A stretch of 64,000 bases of DNA from Phreatobacter sp. (GCF_027532945.1 NZ_JAPZTZ010000006.1:1-64000), one strand, 5' to 3'. Shown: positions 1-8,100, counted from the first letter of the stretch. Made by a program: numbers and translations. Notes: generated from the sequence alone by a model not told the origin.

Positions 1-140
1 TCAATCACCGCCGCCTGATGCGCCCCATCGGCGATATCCCGCCCGCCGAAGCCGAGGAGCGCTACTATGCCATGCTGGACCAGGCAGCCATGGCCGCATA
101 ACTTAACCCAAAAGGCCTCCGGCGAACCGGGGGCGGTTCA
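1..140 (+). mobile_element. Right end of an IS3-family insertion sequence (partial)
   Basis: The window opens inside an IS3-like element. A transposase C-terminus ends at 101. The bases up to 140 read like the terminal inverted repeat of this group, ending GGGGCGGTTCA. The left end lies outside the window, so the matching inverted repeat and any target duplication cannot be checked. The boundary at 140 is inferred from the repeat-like sequence and the CA terminus. The element separates the toxin-like gene at 158 from whatever lay upstream. Confidence 0.6.
3..101 (+). CDS. IS3-family transposase, C-terminal fragment
   Basis: Thirty-two codons are open to a TAA at 99-101, beginning NHRRLMRPIGDIPPAEAEER and ending YYAMLDQAAMAA. 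The N-H-R-R-L and P-P-A-E-x-E pattern is typical of the end of the DDE integrase domain in the OrfB transposase of IS3-family elements. The start and catalytic residues lie to the left of the window. Whether the transposase is intact cannot be seen. Confidence 0.65.
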   Translation, partial: NHRRLMRPIGDIPPAEAEERYYAMLDQAAMAA

Positions 141-157
141 GTCCGGGTCGATTTGCC

Positions 158-421
158 GTGGAGTCTTTTCCAGCTCCTATTGGAAGACGATTTAATCAAG
201 CCGAGCCTGACTTGAACGACCTCTTTGGCAACCGCAACGGTTGCAACACTTGCGGTGTCAGAACGCCCGGTACAGTCTCAGGTCATTGGTATTTCGATCA
301 TCAGCCAAACACAGGTTGGAATCCTTGGGGGCGTCCACAAGATGTCTGGCCCCAGTGCCAGCACTGCAGCAACACCCAGGGTGCCTACGTCCGATGGTTG
401 AGAAACAGAGGTGAGCAATGA
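158..421 (+). CDS. Orphan C-terminal nuclease-toxin-like domain (treble-clef/HNH-like), probably 5'-truncated
   Basis: The 87-residue frame starts with GTG. It has two CxxC pairs (C29/C32 and C67/C70) around a D-H-Q motif at 47-49, plus PGT and WPQC.HCS.QG patterns. This arrangement resembles HNH or treble-clef nuclease domains at the C-termini of polymorphic or Rhs-type toxins; that is my recognition and was not searched. The frame is open upstream to about position 107, past the IS end at 140, so the GTG may not be the native start. A larger toxin was probably cut by the IS. Its stop overlaps the next start (ATGA at 418-421), as expected for toxin-immunity coupling. Base composition is less GC-rich than the GTA genes that follow. 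It could be an inactive remnant. Confidence 0.55.
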   Translation: MESFPAPIGRRFNQAEPDLNDLFGNRNGCNTCGVRTPGTVSGHWYFDHQPNTGWNPWGRPQDVWPQCQHCSNTQGAYVRWLRNRGEQ

Positions 422-792
422 TGCAAACCGCAATCGTTCGCCCAGAGCACTCCATCCTGTTCATCGAAGACCGCTCGGGTGGCGAAGTCCCCATCTTCAT
501 GCCGGAGGATTTCCCAAACCAGGCCTGCGCCACGGAGACCTCGATCTGCTTCATGCTCCTGCCCGAGCCCGACGGGCCGACCGAAGTCGTCATCGGCACC
601 CGCGCGGAGGTCGATCCCGGCCGCGAGCCGAAATTCGTCAGGGAGATCCCCACACCCTCGCGCCTCATCCGCGTCGTCGAGGTCGACGACACCGAGGTCT
701 TCGCTGTTCCCGTGCCGGGCGTAACGACGCGGGTCAGCCTCTGGTTCAGCCACCCGCGTTGGCCCGACAAGGTCATCATCGGCCTCGGATGA
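418..792 (+). CDS. Putative immunity protein 1 (paralogue of the next gene)
   Basis: This 124-residue acidic cytosolic protein has no signal peptide or membrane segment. It starts at ATG 418, overlapping the stop of the toxin-like frame, with GAGG a few bases upstream. It shares SILFIEDR near the N-terminus, a DGPT...VDPGR core and a WP.KVIIGL C-terminus with the protein at 855-1223, so the two are clear paralogues. Position and translational coupling suggest an immunity role. I know no family name and infer the function from context only. Confidence 0.55.
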   Translation: MMQTAIVRPEHSILFIEDRSGGEVPIFMPEDFPNQACATETSICFMLLPEPDGPTEVVIGTRAEVDPGREPKFVREIPTPSRLIRVVEVDDTEVFAVPVPGVTTRVSLWFSHPRWPDKVIIGLG

Positions 793-854
793 CGTCGCGG
801 TCGGCTGTTCGGCATTGATTGGAGGCCGAGCGGTTCGCGAATGAGGGACCCGGA

Positions 855-1223
855 ATGAAGCAAAGCGTCTCCACAAGCCCCATTAACTCGATCCTCTTCA
901 TCGAGGACCGCCCCACCTCGAACATTCCGGTTGTCGATCCGCCGACCGCACCGGCCTGGGCCACGCCCGACTGCATCATCATCAAGGCCTATCCGGAACA
1001 GGATGGCCCGACCGACGTGCTCCTCGGCGACCACACCGACGTGGATCCGGGCCGGCCGCCGGACTTCACCTCGATGCTCAGGACTCCTGGTCGCCGCGTA
1101 TTGGTCAGAGACGCCCTGGATCAGGCGGTCATCACCATGCCATCGGACCGAGACCTGACCCGCATCGCGATCTGGCTAAGCCATCCCGAGTGGCCCGAGA
1201 AGGTCATCATCGGCCTCGACTGA
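855..1223 (+). CDS. Putative immunity protein 2 (tandem paralogue)
   Basis: This 122-residue protein is paralogous to the preceding gene, sharing SILFIEDR, DGPT, VDPGR and SHPEWPEKVIIGL. ATG 855 is preferred over an upstream TTG at 819, because MKQ...NSILFIEDR then aligns with the start of the first paralogue and GAGGGA lies just upstream. Tandem diverged immunity genes are common behind polymorphic toxin ends, where they protect against different toxin variants. That role is inferred. The gene ends 31 bases before the GTA portal gene. Confidence 0.5.
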   Translation: MKQSVSTSPINSILFIEDRPTSNIPVVDPPTAPAWATPDCIIIKAYPEQDGPTDVLLGDHTDVDPGRPPDFTSMLRTPGRRVLVRDALDQAVITMPSDRDLTRIAIWLSHPEWPEKVIIGLD

Positions 1224-1254
1224 CATCCCCACCCCGCCCCTCGCGGAGCCTCCC

Positions 1255-2406
1255 ATGTCCTTCCTCTCCCGTCTCCTCGGCACCCCCGAGGCGAAGCGGT
1301 CGCGCACGGCCGCCCTCGTTGCGCTGTCGCCGCTCGGTCGGCCCGCCTGGTCCGCGCCCGAGCCGAAGCGCTTCCATGGCGAGGCGCTGGCGAAGAACCC
1401 GGTCGCCGCCCGCGCCGTCGCCCGCGTCGCCCGTGCGGCCGCCGAGATCCCCTTCCAGTTCACCCAAAGCGGCTCGGATGCCCCCGCCCATCCGGCGGCG
1501 CTGCTCATCGAGCGGCCGAACGAGACCCAGGACCGCGTGGCCCTCGCCGAAATGCTGGCGACGCATCTGCTCCTCACCGGCAATGCCTATGTCGAGGCGG
1601 TGAGCGTCGAGGGCCGTATCCGCGAACTCCACGTCCTGCGCCCCGACCGGATGCGCCTCGTGCCGGGCGCCGACGGCCGGCCCGCGGCCTACGACTATGA
1701 GCTCGACGGGCGGTCGCTGCGCTTCGTGCAGGAGGGCGCGGTGCCGCCGATCCTCCACCTCACCCTGCCGCATCCCTTCGACGACCATTTCGGCCTCGCC
1801 CCGCTCACCGCGGCGGCGGCCGCCATCGACATCCACAATGCCGCCACCGCCTGGACCAAGGCGCTGCTCGACAATGCCGCCCGGCCCTCCGGGGCCCTCG
1901 TCTATTCCGGCGGCGACGGCACCCTCACCGAGGAGCAGTATGAGCGGCTGAAGGCGGAGCTGGCGGAGGGGTTTTCCGGCGCGCGCAATGCCGGCCGTCC
2001 GCTGCTGCTGGAGGGCGGGCTCGACTGGAAGGCGCTGTCGCTGTCCCCGAAGGACATGGATTTCATCGAGGCCAAGCACGGCGCGGCGCGCGAGATCGCG
2101 CTCGCCTTCGGCGTGCCGCCGCTCGTCCTCGGCATTCCCGGTGATGCAACTTACGCCAATTACCAGGAGGCCAACCGCGCCTTCCACCGCGACACCGCCC
2201 TGCCGCTCGCCCGCCGCATCGTCGGCGCGCTCGTGGGCTGGCTGGTGCCGGAGGGAACGCTTCACGCCACGCCCGACGAGGACGCCATCGGCGCGCTCCA
2301 TGCCGAGCGCGAGAGCCTGTGGCGGCGCATCGGCGCGGCGGGGTTCCTGTCGGACGGCGAGAAGCGCGAGGCGCTGGGCTATCCCAGGCAGAAGCCGGGG
2401 GTGTGA
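1255..2406 (+). CDS. HK97-family phage portal protein (GTA g3)
   Basis: The 383-residue protein matches the HK97-type portal family that forms the dodecameric ring through which DNA enters the capsid. Features include the N-terminal AKNPVAARAVARVARAAAEI segment, the LRPDRM motif and the conserved GVPPLVLGIPGDATYANYQE stretch near residues 285-305. The length is typical of GTA portals. The start at ATG 1255 has GGAG upstream. It opens the GTA cluster here, whereas in RcGTA the large terminase gene would come first. Confidence 0.93.
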   Translation: MSFLSRLLGTPEAKRSRTAALVALSPLGRPAWSAPEPKRFHGEALAKNPVAARAVARVARAAAEIPFQFTQSGSDAPAHPAALLIERPNETQDRVALAEMLATHLLLTGNAYVEAVSVEGRIRELHVLRPDRMRLVPGADGRPAAYDYELDGRSLRFVQEGAVPPILHLTLPHPFDDHFGLAPLTAAAAAIDIHNAATAWTKALLDNAARPSGALVYSGGDGTLTEEQYERLKAELAEGFSGARNAGRPLLLEGGLDWKALSLSPKDMDFIEAKHGAAREIALAFGVPPLVLGIPGDATYANYQEANRAFHRDTALPLARRIVGALVGWLVPEGTLHATPDEDAIGALHAERESLWRRIGAAGFLSDGEKREALGYPRQKPGV

Positions 2407-2453
2407 GGAGCCCATCCTGCCCTTCCTTTCCGCCCCACCCCGAAAGGATCGCC

Positions 2454-2675
2454 ATGCTCCCCCAGGGCGCCGAACCCGTCGTCCGCGCCTTCATCGAGCG
2501 CGCCGACATCGCCGCCCTGGCCCTGTTCATGTGGGCCTCCGTCACCACCGGCCTCCTCGTCTGGACCTTGAGGGAACTCGCCGCCGCCAACCGTCGCTTC
2601 GACGCCTTCGTGCGCGAACTCGCCCGCTTCAACGCCCGTGCCGGCCGGCCGCACGGCTCCCGCGAGGACGAATGA
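2454..2675 (+). CDS. Small membrane protein, GTA g3.5-like
   Basis: This 73-residue protein has one clear hydrophobic segment (ALALFMWASVTTGLLVWTL, about residues 23-41) followed by a charged, basic C-terminal tail. It begins at ATG 2454 with GAAAGGA upstream, 47 bases after the portal gene. Its place between portal and prohead protease and its size match the small orfg3.5 of GTA clusters. The function is unknown. Confidence 0.7.
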   Translation: MLPQGAEPVVRAFIERADIAALALFMWASVTTGLLVWTLRELAAANRRFDAFVRELARFNARAGRPHGSREDE

Positions 2676-2793
2676 CCCCATGTGTCTCAATTGCCGTTGA
2701 CCGCCCCTTCACCCTGCGGACAAGCGCCGCCGCCGCCTTAACGCCTCGCCAAGGACGAAGCCGCCAGCATGGCCGCGCACGGAGCTTGCCGTC

Positions 2794-3324
2794 ATGCTGC
2801 CGAAAGCCTTCCTCCTGTTCATGCTGCCCGTCGCCGGTCTCGCGGTGCTGCGGCCCGACGCCTTCGAGACGCTGCTCGGCGCCTCCGGCCATCGCTCGCA
2901 GCAGGCAGCCGCCGTCACGCCCGCCGCCATACCGGCCGGCGGCAATGGCGGCTATCCCGCCAAGCGCCTCTATGCCGACCGCGACGGCCATGTCCGCGCC
3001 CGCGCTCGCGTCGACGGGCGATCCTTCGACGTTCTGGTCGATACCGGCGCGACCATCGTCGCCCTGACATGGAATACCGGCCTCGACCTCGGCCTCGTCC
3101 GGCCGGGCATGGTGATGGACGCGCCGATGCAGACCGCCAATGGCCGGGTCGTCGGCAAGCGCGTCACCATCCCGCGCCTCGAGGTGGAGGGGATGAGCGT
3201 CGCCTCGGTCGATGCTGTGGTGCTGCCCGCCGGGGCGCTCGCCACCAACCTGCTCGGCATGAGCTACCTGTCGCGGCTGCGCCGCGTCGAATTCGCCCAG
3301 AACACGCTGCTCCTGGAGCAGTGA
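2794..3324 (+). CDS. Retropepsin-like clan AA aspartic protease (TIGR02281-like)
   Basis: The protein has 176 residues with an N-terminal hydrophobic signal or anchor (residues 3-20) and a retropepsin-like domain. The catalytic motif is VLVDTGATIVALT (D83) and a second conserved block is NLLGMSYLSRL. The family is a single-lobe periplasmic aspartic protease that must dimerise. It lies between g3.5 and the prohead protease genes in the same orientation, so it may be co-transcribed with the GTA, but it is not an RcGTA structural gene. A housekeeping periplasmic role is equally possible. Confidence 0.82.
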   Translation: MLPKAFLLFMLPVAGLAVLRPDAFETLLGASGHRSQQAAAVTPAAIPAGGNGGYPAKRLYADRDGHVRARARVDGRSFDVLVDTGATIVALTWNTGLDLGLVRPGMVMDAPMQTANGRVVGKRVTIPRLEVEGMSVASVDAVVLPAGALATNLLGMSYLSRLRRVEFAQNTLLLEQ

Positions 3325-3365
3325 GGCGCCCTCCCGCGGGAGGGCCTATCCCGCGGGACCATCCC

Positions 3366-3563
3366 ATGATCGACCAGGTTCTCCGCCGGCTGCGGCCGGA
3401 ACGCCGACCCATGCCCGACGCCGACCCGATCCGGCGCTTCGTCGAGACCCTCGCCACCCTGGAGGAGAGCCGTCCGCGCCCCGTTCGCGGCGGGGGCGGG
3501 CGCATCAGCGCCCTCGACCCCGGCGGCGCACCGTTCAGCCGGACCCCGCGGAGGCCATCATGA
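3366..3563 (+). CDS. Small hypothetical protein coupled to the prohead protease
   Basis: This is a 65-residue basic, arginine- and proline-rich frame from ATG 3366. Its stop overlaps the prohead protease start (ATGA at 3560-3563). I recognise no domain. The stop-start overlap and the GTA strand are the reasons for calling it; the biased composition means it could be a spurious GC-rich frame. Confidence 0.4.
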   Translation: MIDQVLRRLRPERRPMPDADPIRRFVETLATLEESRPRPVRGGGGRISALDPGGAPFSRTPRRPS

Positions 3564-4027
3564 GCGCCGCGCTCCATCGCTTCGCCGCCCCGCCGGCCCG
3601 GCTCGACCCGGCCACCGGCATCTTCACCGGCTATGCCTCGCTCTTCGGCATTCCCGACGCCCAGAACGACGTGGTGGAGCGCGGCGCCTTTGCCGCCTCG
3701 CTGCTGCGCCGCGGCACGGGCGGAATTCGGATGCTCTGGCAGCACGATCCGGCCGAGCCCATCGGCACCTGGCTGTCGCTGGCGGAGGATCCGGTGGGGC
3801 TTCGCGTCACCGGCCGGCTGGTGACGGCGACGGCGCGGGGGCGGGAGGCGCTCGACCTCCTCGCCGCCGGCGCGGTCGACGGCCTCTCCATCGGCTTCAA
3901 GGCGATCCGTGCCGAGCGCCGCCGCCGTGACGGACCCCGCCGGCTCCTGGAGGTCGATCTCTGGGAGGTCTCGGTCGTGACCTTTCCGGCGCTCGCCGGA
4001 GCGCGGGTGACGCGGGTCGCGGCGTAG
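3560..4027 (+). CDS. HK97-family prohead protease (GTA g4)
   Basis: The 155-residue serine protease trims the capsid protein during head maturation. It has the family pattern: GYASLFG near the N-terminus, catalytic His in WQHDP (H62), catalytic Ser in GLSIGF (S110) and the EVSVVTFPA block near the C-terminus. The length is typical. It lies immediately upstream of its substrate, the major capsid protein, with a hairpin in the 86-base gap. Confidence 0.93.
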   Translation: MSAALHRFAAPPARLDPATGIFTGYASLFGIPDAQNDVVERGAFAASLLRRGTGGIRMLWQHDPAEPIGTWLSLAEDPVGLRVTGRLVTATARGREALDLLAAGAVDGLSIGFKAIRAERRRRDGPRRLLEVDLWEVSVVTFPALAGARVTRVAA

Positions 4028-4055
4028 GCCCGCTCTCGCATCTTCAACCCCCCGA

Positions 4056-4080
4056 GCCCCGCCATCGCGCGGGGCATTTT
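4056..4080 (+). terminator. Terminator-like hairpin between protease and capsid genes
   Basis: GCCCCGC (4056-4062) pairs with GCGGGGC (4069-4075) around a six-base loop, followed by ATTTTG. The T-tract is short, so it is probably a partial terminator or an mRNA-processing hairpin that sets capsid levels apart from upstream genes. Confidence 0.45.
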
Positions 4081-4113
4081 GCGTTTCCACCCCCCTCAAA
4101 CCCCGAGGAATCC

Positions 4114-5370
4114 ATGCCCGAGATCCACACCGACGCCTCGCCCGAGACCAAGACCCTGCTCCCCCACGAGGCGCAGCTGACCCATCACGAGGTCATGCGC
4201 CTGTTCGAGACCTTCAAGGAGGCGAATGACACCCGCCTTGTCGAGATCGAGCGGCGCGCGAGCGATGTCGTCACCGAGGAGAAGCTCGCCCGCCTCGACC
4301 GGGCCCTCGACGAGCGGCTCGCCCGCCTCGACCGCCTGGTGCTGGAGGCCCGCCGCCCGCAGCTCAGCCCCGAGCGTCGGGAGGCGCGGACGGGCGCGAG
4401 CGAGCACAAGGCCGCCTTCGAGGCCTATATCCGCTCCGGCGAGACCGGGGCCTTGCGCGCGCTGGAGACCCGCTCCCTCTCGGTCGGCTCCGGCCCGGAT
4501 GGCGGCTATCTCGCCCCGCCGGAGATCGAGACGACGGTGACGCAGCGCCTCTCCGCGCTGTCGCCGATCCGCGCCATTGCCGGCGTCCGCCAAGTCTCGG
4601 GCGCCACCTACAAGCGCCCCTTCGCCAAGGCGGGCCCCGCCACCGGTTGGGTCGGCGAGACCGCGGCGCGCAGCCAGACCGACGCGCCGCTCCTCGCCGA
4701 GCAGGTCTTCCCGGCCATGGAGCTCTACGCCATGCCGGCGGCGACCCAGACGCTCATCGACGACGCGGCGGTGGATCTCGAGAGCTGGATCGCCGGCGAG
4801 GTCGAGACCGTCTTCGCCGAGCAGGAGGGCGCCGCCTTCGTCCATGGCGACGGGGTCAACAAGCCGACCGGCTTCCTCACCCAGACGCTGGTCGCCAATG
4901 CGGCCTGGGAATGGGGCAAGATCGGCACGGTCGCCAGCGGCGCGGCGGCGGGCTTCCCCGAGGAGGATCCGGCCGATGTGCTCTTCGACCTCGTCTATGC
5001 GCTCAAAGCCGGCTACCGCCAGAACGGCCGCTTCGTCATGAACCGCAAGACGCAAGGCGCGCTGCGCAAGATGAAGGACGGGTCGGGGGCCTATGTCTGG
5101 GCGCCGCCGGCCCAGGCCGGCGGGCAGGCGAGCCTCTTCACCTTCCCCGTCACCGAGGCCGAGGACATGCCGGATATCGCGGCGGGCGCGACGCCCATCG
5201 CCTTCGGCGACTTCCGCCGCGGCTATCTGGTGGTCGACCGGGTCGGCCTGCGCATCCTGCGCGACCCCTATTCCGCCAAGCCCTATGTGCTGTTCTACAC
5301 CACCAAGCGCGTCGGCGGCGGCGTGGCGGATTTCGACGCCATCAAGCTCTTGAAGGTGGCGGCGGGCTGA
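4114..5370 (+). CDS. HK97-family major capsid protein (GTA g5)
   Basis: The 418-residue capsid subunit has a charged, coiled-coil-like N-terminal delta domain (about residues 15-110), removed by the prohead protease in this family. The HK97 fold follows: the GPDGGYLAPPEI motif marks the start of the mature subunit, and FGDFRRGYLVVDRVGL...RDPYS lies near the C-terminus. ATG 4114 is preceded by GAGGAA. It forms the particle shell. Confidence 0.95.
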   Translation: MPEIHTDASPETKTLLPHEAQLTHHEVMRLFETFKEANDTRLVEIERRASDVVTEEKLARLDRALDERLARLDRLVLEARRPQLSPERREARTGASEHKAAFEAYIRSGETGALRALETRSLSVGSGPDGGYLAPPEIETTVTQRLSALSPIRAIAGVRQVSGATYKRPFAKAGPATGWVGETAARSQTDAPLLAEQVFPAMELYAMPAATQTLIDDAAVDLESWIAGEVETVFAEQEGAAFVHGDGVNKPTGFLTQTLVANAAWEWGKIGTVASGAAAGFPEEDPADVLFDLVYALKAGYRQNGRFVMNRKTQGALRKMKDGSGAYVWAPPAQAGGQASLFTFPVTEAEDMPDIAAGATPIAFGDFRRGYLVVDRVGLRILRDPYSAKPYVLFYTTKRVGGGVADFDAIKLLKVAAG

Positions 5371-5444
5371 TCCGGCATCGGCCGGACTGATCGGCTCCGG
5401 CGGACGGGATAGGCTTGTTGCCTGCCCATTCGCCAGAGGTCGCC

Positions 5445-5783
5445 ATGGTGATCGGCACGCGGATTCTGACGCTGCGCACGGAGGCGGGTGAGGTGCCCGT
5501 GCCGGTGACGATCTATGGACCCGAGGCGGGGACGGATGGCGGCTGGCTCTGCCGCTACGAGATTGGCTGGCCGGATGAGCTGAGGGTGAGCGTCGCCGGG
5601 GGTGTCGATGCGCTGCAGGCCGTTCACCTGACGATGCAGAAGATCGCTGTCGATCTCTACACCAGCGATGAACACCGCGAGGGGCGTCTCTCCTGGTCCG
5701 GTCAGGGCGGGGGCTACGGCTTCCCGATGCCGAAGGGCGGCCGCGACCTGCTCGTCGGTTTCGACAAGCAGTTCGACGGCTGA
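5445..5783 (+). CDS. Conserved hypothetical protein
   Basis: This 112-residue soluble protein from ATG 5445 contains WLCRYEIGWPDE and a GGVDALQAVHLTMQKIAVDL helix, and ends GGRDLLVGFDKQFDG. It resembles a small domain of unknown function seen in alphaproteobacteria (possibly DUF6968; not verified). It lies between the capsid gene and the antisense proteases on the GTA strand, but nothing suggests it is structural. Its stop is 4 bases from that of the convergent protease gene. Confidence 0.65.
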   Translation: MVIGTRILTLRTEAGEVPVPVTIYGPEAGTDGGWLCRYEIGWPDELRVSVAGGVDALQAVHLTMQKIAVDLYTSDEHREGRLSWSGQGGGYGFPMPKGGRDLLVGFDKQFDG

Positions 5784-5787
5784 CCCC

Positions 5788-6642
5788 TCAATTCCCGCCG
5801 CGATCCAGCCGCGCCCAGGGCGGCAGGCCCTGGCGCTCCGGCGCACGGGGCGGCGGCAGGGTCGCAACCACCGGATTGGGCGGGGCGACGGCCTCGCCGG
5901 TCGCCATGGCGCCGCGGATCCAGCCGGCAATGCCGACCACCGGCATGGCCACGGTCAGCGAGCCGCAGCCGCGCGTCTCCGGCGGGCCGGAGACGAGGCT
6001 GACGACGCCGACCACGCTGCCGCCCACCATGGCGGGGCCGCCGGAATCGCCCTGGCAGGCCGAGGGGCCGAAGCCGCGGGAGAGCCGCTGCAGGTCGCCG
6101 AGGGCGGTGTAGCCGGAAGGCGAGCGCTGGAGCACGGGCAGCGCCACGCGGCGCAGCTCGCCGGCGCTGCGCATATTGTCGAGCTGCTGCCGGCCGAAGC
6201 CCGCAATGGTGACGCGGCTGCCGGGCGCGGGATCGCGCGTGCCGATCGGCGCCGGGCCGAAGCCGGCGGGGGGAAGGTCGCGTAGCGTCAGCACGGCCAC
6301 GTCGATCGGGGCGGTGCGGCCGCCCTGGGCGGAAACGCCGGGATGGCCGGCCGCCGCCAAGACCGGGGTCAGCGCCACGATGCGGCCCTGGCGGATGAAG
6401 GCGACGACGGCGAGCCTGGCGCCCGCCACGCAATGGGCGGCGGTGAGCACCGTGCGCCGGCCGATCAGCGTGCCGGTGCAGCCATTGGCGTCACCGGTGA
6501 CGATGAGCACGGAGGACCGGGCAAGCGCATCGCCGGGCGGCACTGCCTGCCCGCCAATGATGGCGTTGGCCGGCGTCACGGCCGCAAAGGCCGCGGCCAA
6601 GGCGCCGAGAACGAGAGATCGTGCGGGGGACACGACAGGCAT
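5788..6642 (-). CDS. Trypsin-like serine protease (S1 family), secreted, copy 1
   Basis: The protein has 284 residues with an N-terminal signal peptide (cut probably after ANA, residue 27) leading directly into IIGG, the classic mature N-terminus of S1 proteases. The triad is complete: H70 in LTAAHC, D114 in PIDVAVLTL and S200 in CQGDSGGP. A proline-rich tail follows residue 250. It starts at 6642, overlapping the stop of the upstream protease gene (TGATG), so the two are translationally coupled. The antisense orientation within the GTA cluster implies independent transcription. Confidence 0.88.
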   Translation of the reverse strand: MPVVSPARSLVLGALAAAFAAVTPANAIIGGQAVPPGDALARSSVLIVTGDANGCTGTLIGRRTVLTAAHCVAGARLAVVAFIRQGRIVALTPVLAAAGHPGVSAQGGRTAPIDVAVLTLRDLPPAGFGPAPIGTRDPAPGSRVTIAGFGRQQLDNMRSAGELRRVALPVLQRSPSGYTALGDLQRLSRGFGPSACQGDSGGPAMVGGSVVGVVSLVSGPPETRGCGSLTVAMPVVGIAGWIRGAMATGEAVAPPNPVVATLPPPRAPERQGLPPWARLDRGGN

Positions 6643-7385
6643 CAGGAACCTCCAAGGCCGCGAGCGGCTTCCTCGATCCAGCGACGGTGCGGGGCGACGG
6701 GGACCGTGCCGGTCAGCGCGCCGCAGCGCGCGCTGCCACGCCCCGTCGTCCAGCTGACAATGCCCGATACGACCGGGCGCCCTGCTTCGGATGCATAGAC
6801 CGGACCGCCGGAATCGCCGGTGCAGGCACCGAGCGCCTGGGGGCCCGGCCCGGTGAGCCGCACCTGATAGGTCGAGGGACGGCCGGTGACGGAGAGGGCG
6901 GCCGCCCTCAGCGTGCCGGCGCTGCGCCCGTCGCCTTCCGCTGCCGGGCCGAAACCGACGAGGCGGATGGATGTTCCGGGCGTCGGCAGGCTGCCGCCGG
7001 CGAGCCCCGCGGCGCGGCGGCCATGGCCGATGGGCTGCGCGGTGCGAACCACCGCGAGATCGACGGCGGTGCGGCGGGCCTGCCAGTCCGCCCGCCGGTA
7101 TTGCGGATGAACGCGGCTGCCGACGACCTCGTTGATCAGCGGCTGGCGGCCGGAGCCGAAGACCAGCACGGCGATGCGCCCCGCGCCGTCGACGCAATGG
7201 GCGGCGGTCAGCACCAGCCGCTCGCCGATGACGGCGCCGGTGCAGAAGCCCTGGTTGCCGGTGATCATCACCGTTTCCGCCGACGCCGGATCGCCGGCGC
7301 CGACGGGAGATCCGCCGATCACGGCGAAAGCCGGGGCGGGGGAGAGACAAACGAGCGCCGCGAGCGCCCGGGCGAAAGCCTGCAC
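6642..7385 (-). CDS. Trypsin-like serine protease (S1 family), secreted, copy 2
   Basis: This 247-residue protein has a signal peptide (residues 1-21, ending AFA) and then VIGG. The triad is H63 in LTAAHC, D109 in AVDLAVV and S192 in CTGDSGGP. It is paralogous to the downstream protease and probably the first gene of a two-gene operon. The promoter should lie in the 142-base divergent gap before the g6-like gene at 7528. The target is unknown. Confidence 0.88.
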   Translation of the reverse strand: MQAFARALAALVCLSPAPAFAVIGGSPVGAGDPASAETVMITGNQGFCTGAVIGERLVLTAAHCVDGAGRIAVLVFGSGRQPLINEVVGSRVHPQYRRADWQARRTAVDLAVVRTAQPIGHGRRAAGLAGGSLPTPGTSIRLVGFGPAAEGDGRSAGTLRAAALSVTGRPSTYQVRLTGPGPQALGACTGDSGGPVYASEAGRPVVSGIVSWTTGRGSARCGALTGTVPVAPHRRWIEEAARGLGGS

Positions 7386-7527
7386 GTGAACCTCTGATCC
7401 CGGACAAGAGCGGGCCGAGAAGGCCCGCCGCCGCCCGCCCTGTCAACCCGCGCCCGGTTCCGCCGCCGACACGCCCGCGTGAACCGCCGGGCGGCGTGCC
7501 GCCACTCAAAGCCCATGCGAGGCCACG

Positions 7528-8100
7528 ATGAGCCTGATCCAGACCGCCCCTCCCGCCGGGGAGCCGCTTCCGCTTGCCGACCTCAAGGCCTTCCTGCGCC
7601 TCGACGGCGCCGAGGAGGACGCCCTCGTCCTCTCCACCGCCGCGGCGGCGCGGGCCCATCTCGAGGCGATGACCGGCCGGCTCTTCCTCAGCCAGGGCTG
7701 GCGCATCCGGCGCGATACATTTCCGCCGACCGGCCGGCTGATGTTGCCCATCGGGCCGATCCTGTCGCTCGATGCGGTGACGGTCGCGGGGGAGGGCGGT
7801 CCGGTCGCCGTTCCGGTCGACCGGTTCCTCCTCGATGGCACCGCCGCCCCGCCGCGCCTCGCCTGGCGGCCAGGGAGCCTGCCGCAGCCGGCAACCCCAC
7901 TCGCCGGCATCGCCCTCGACGTCACTGCCGGCTTCGGCACGGCGGAGGACGTGCCGCCCTCGCTCCTGCAGGCGCTGCGCCTGCTCACCGCCCACTGGTT
8001 CGACAACCGCGCGCTCATCGCCGTCGGCCACGAGGTCGCGGTCATCCCGCGCATGGTCGAGGACCTGGTGGCCCCCTTCATCATGAGGAGGATCGCATGA
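7528..8100 (+). CDS. Head-tail connector protein (GTA g6, gp6-like)
   Basis: The 190-residue protein has the N-terminal PLADLKAFLRLDGAEEDA pattern and TGR.FLSQGWR stretch typical of phage gp6/phiE125 gp8-like connectors, which form the ring under the portal. Its stop overlaps the next start (ATGA at 8097-8100). It resumes the GTA series after the antisense protease pair. Confidence 0.88.
   Translation: MSLIQTAPPAGEPLPLADLKAFLRLDGAEEDALVLSTAAAARAHLEAMTGRLFLSQGWRIRRDTFPPTGRLMLPIGPILSLDAVTVAGEGGPVAVPVDRFLLDGTAAPPRLAWRPGSLPQPATPLAGIALDVTAGFGTAEDVPPSLLQALRLLTAHWFDNRALIAVGHEVAVIPRMVEDLVAPFIMRRIA

Noticed and set aside
1207-2415. 402-codon minus-strand frame over the portal gene
   Set aside because: It is a shadow of the portal gene, which has family motifs and a ribosome binding site.
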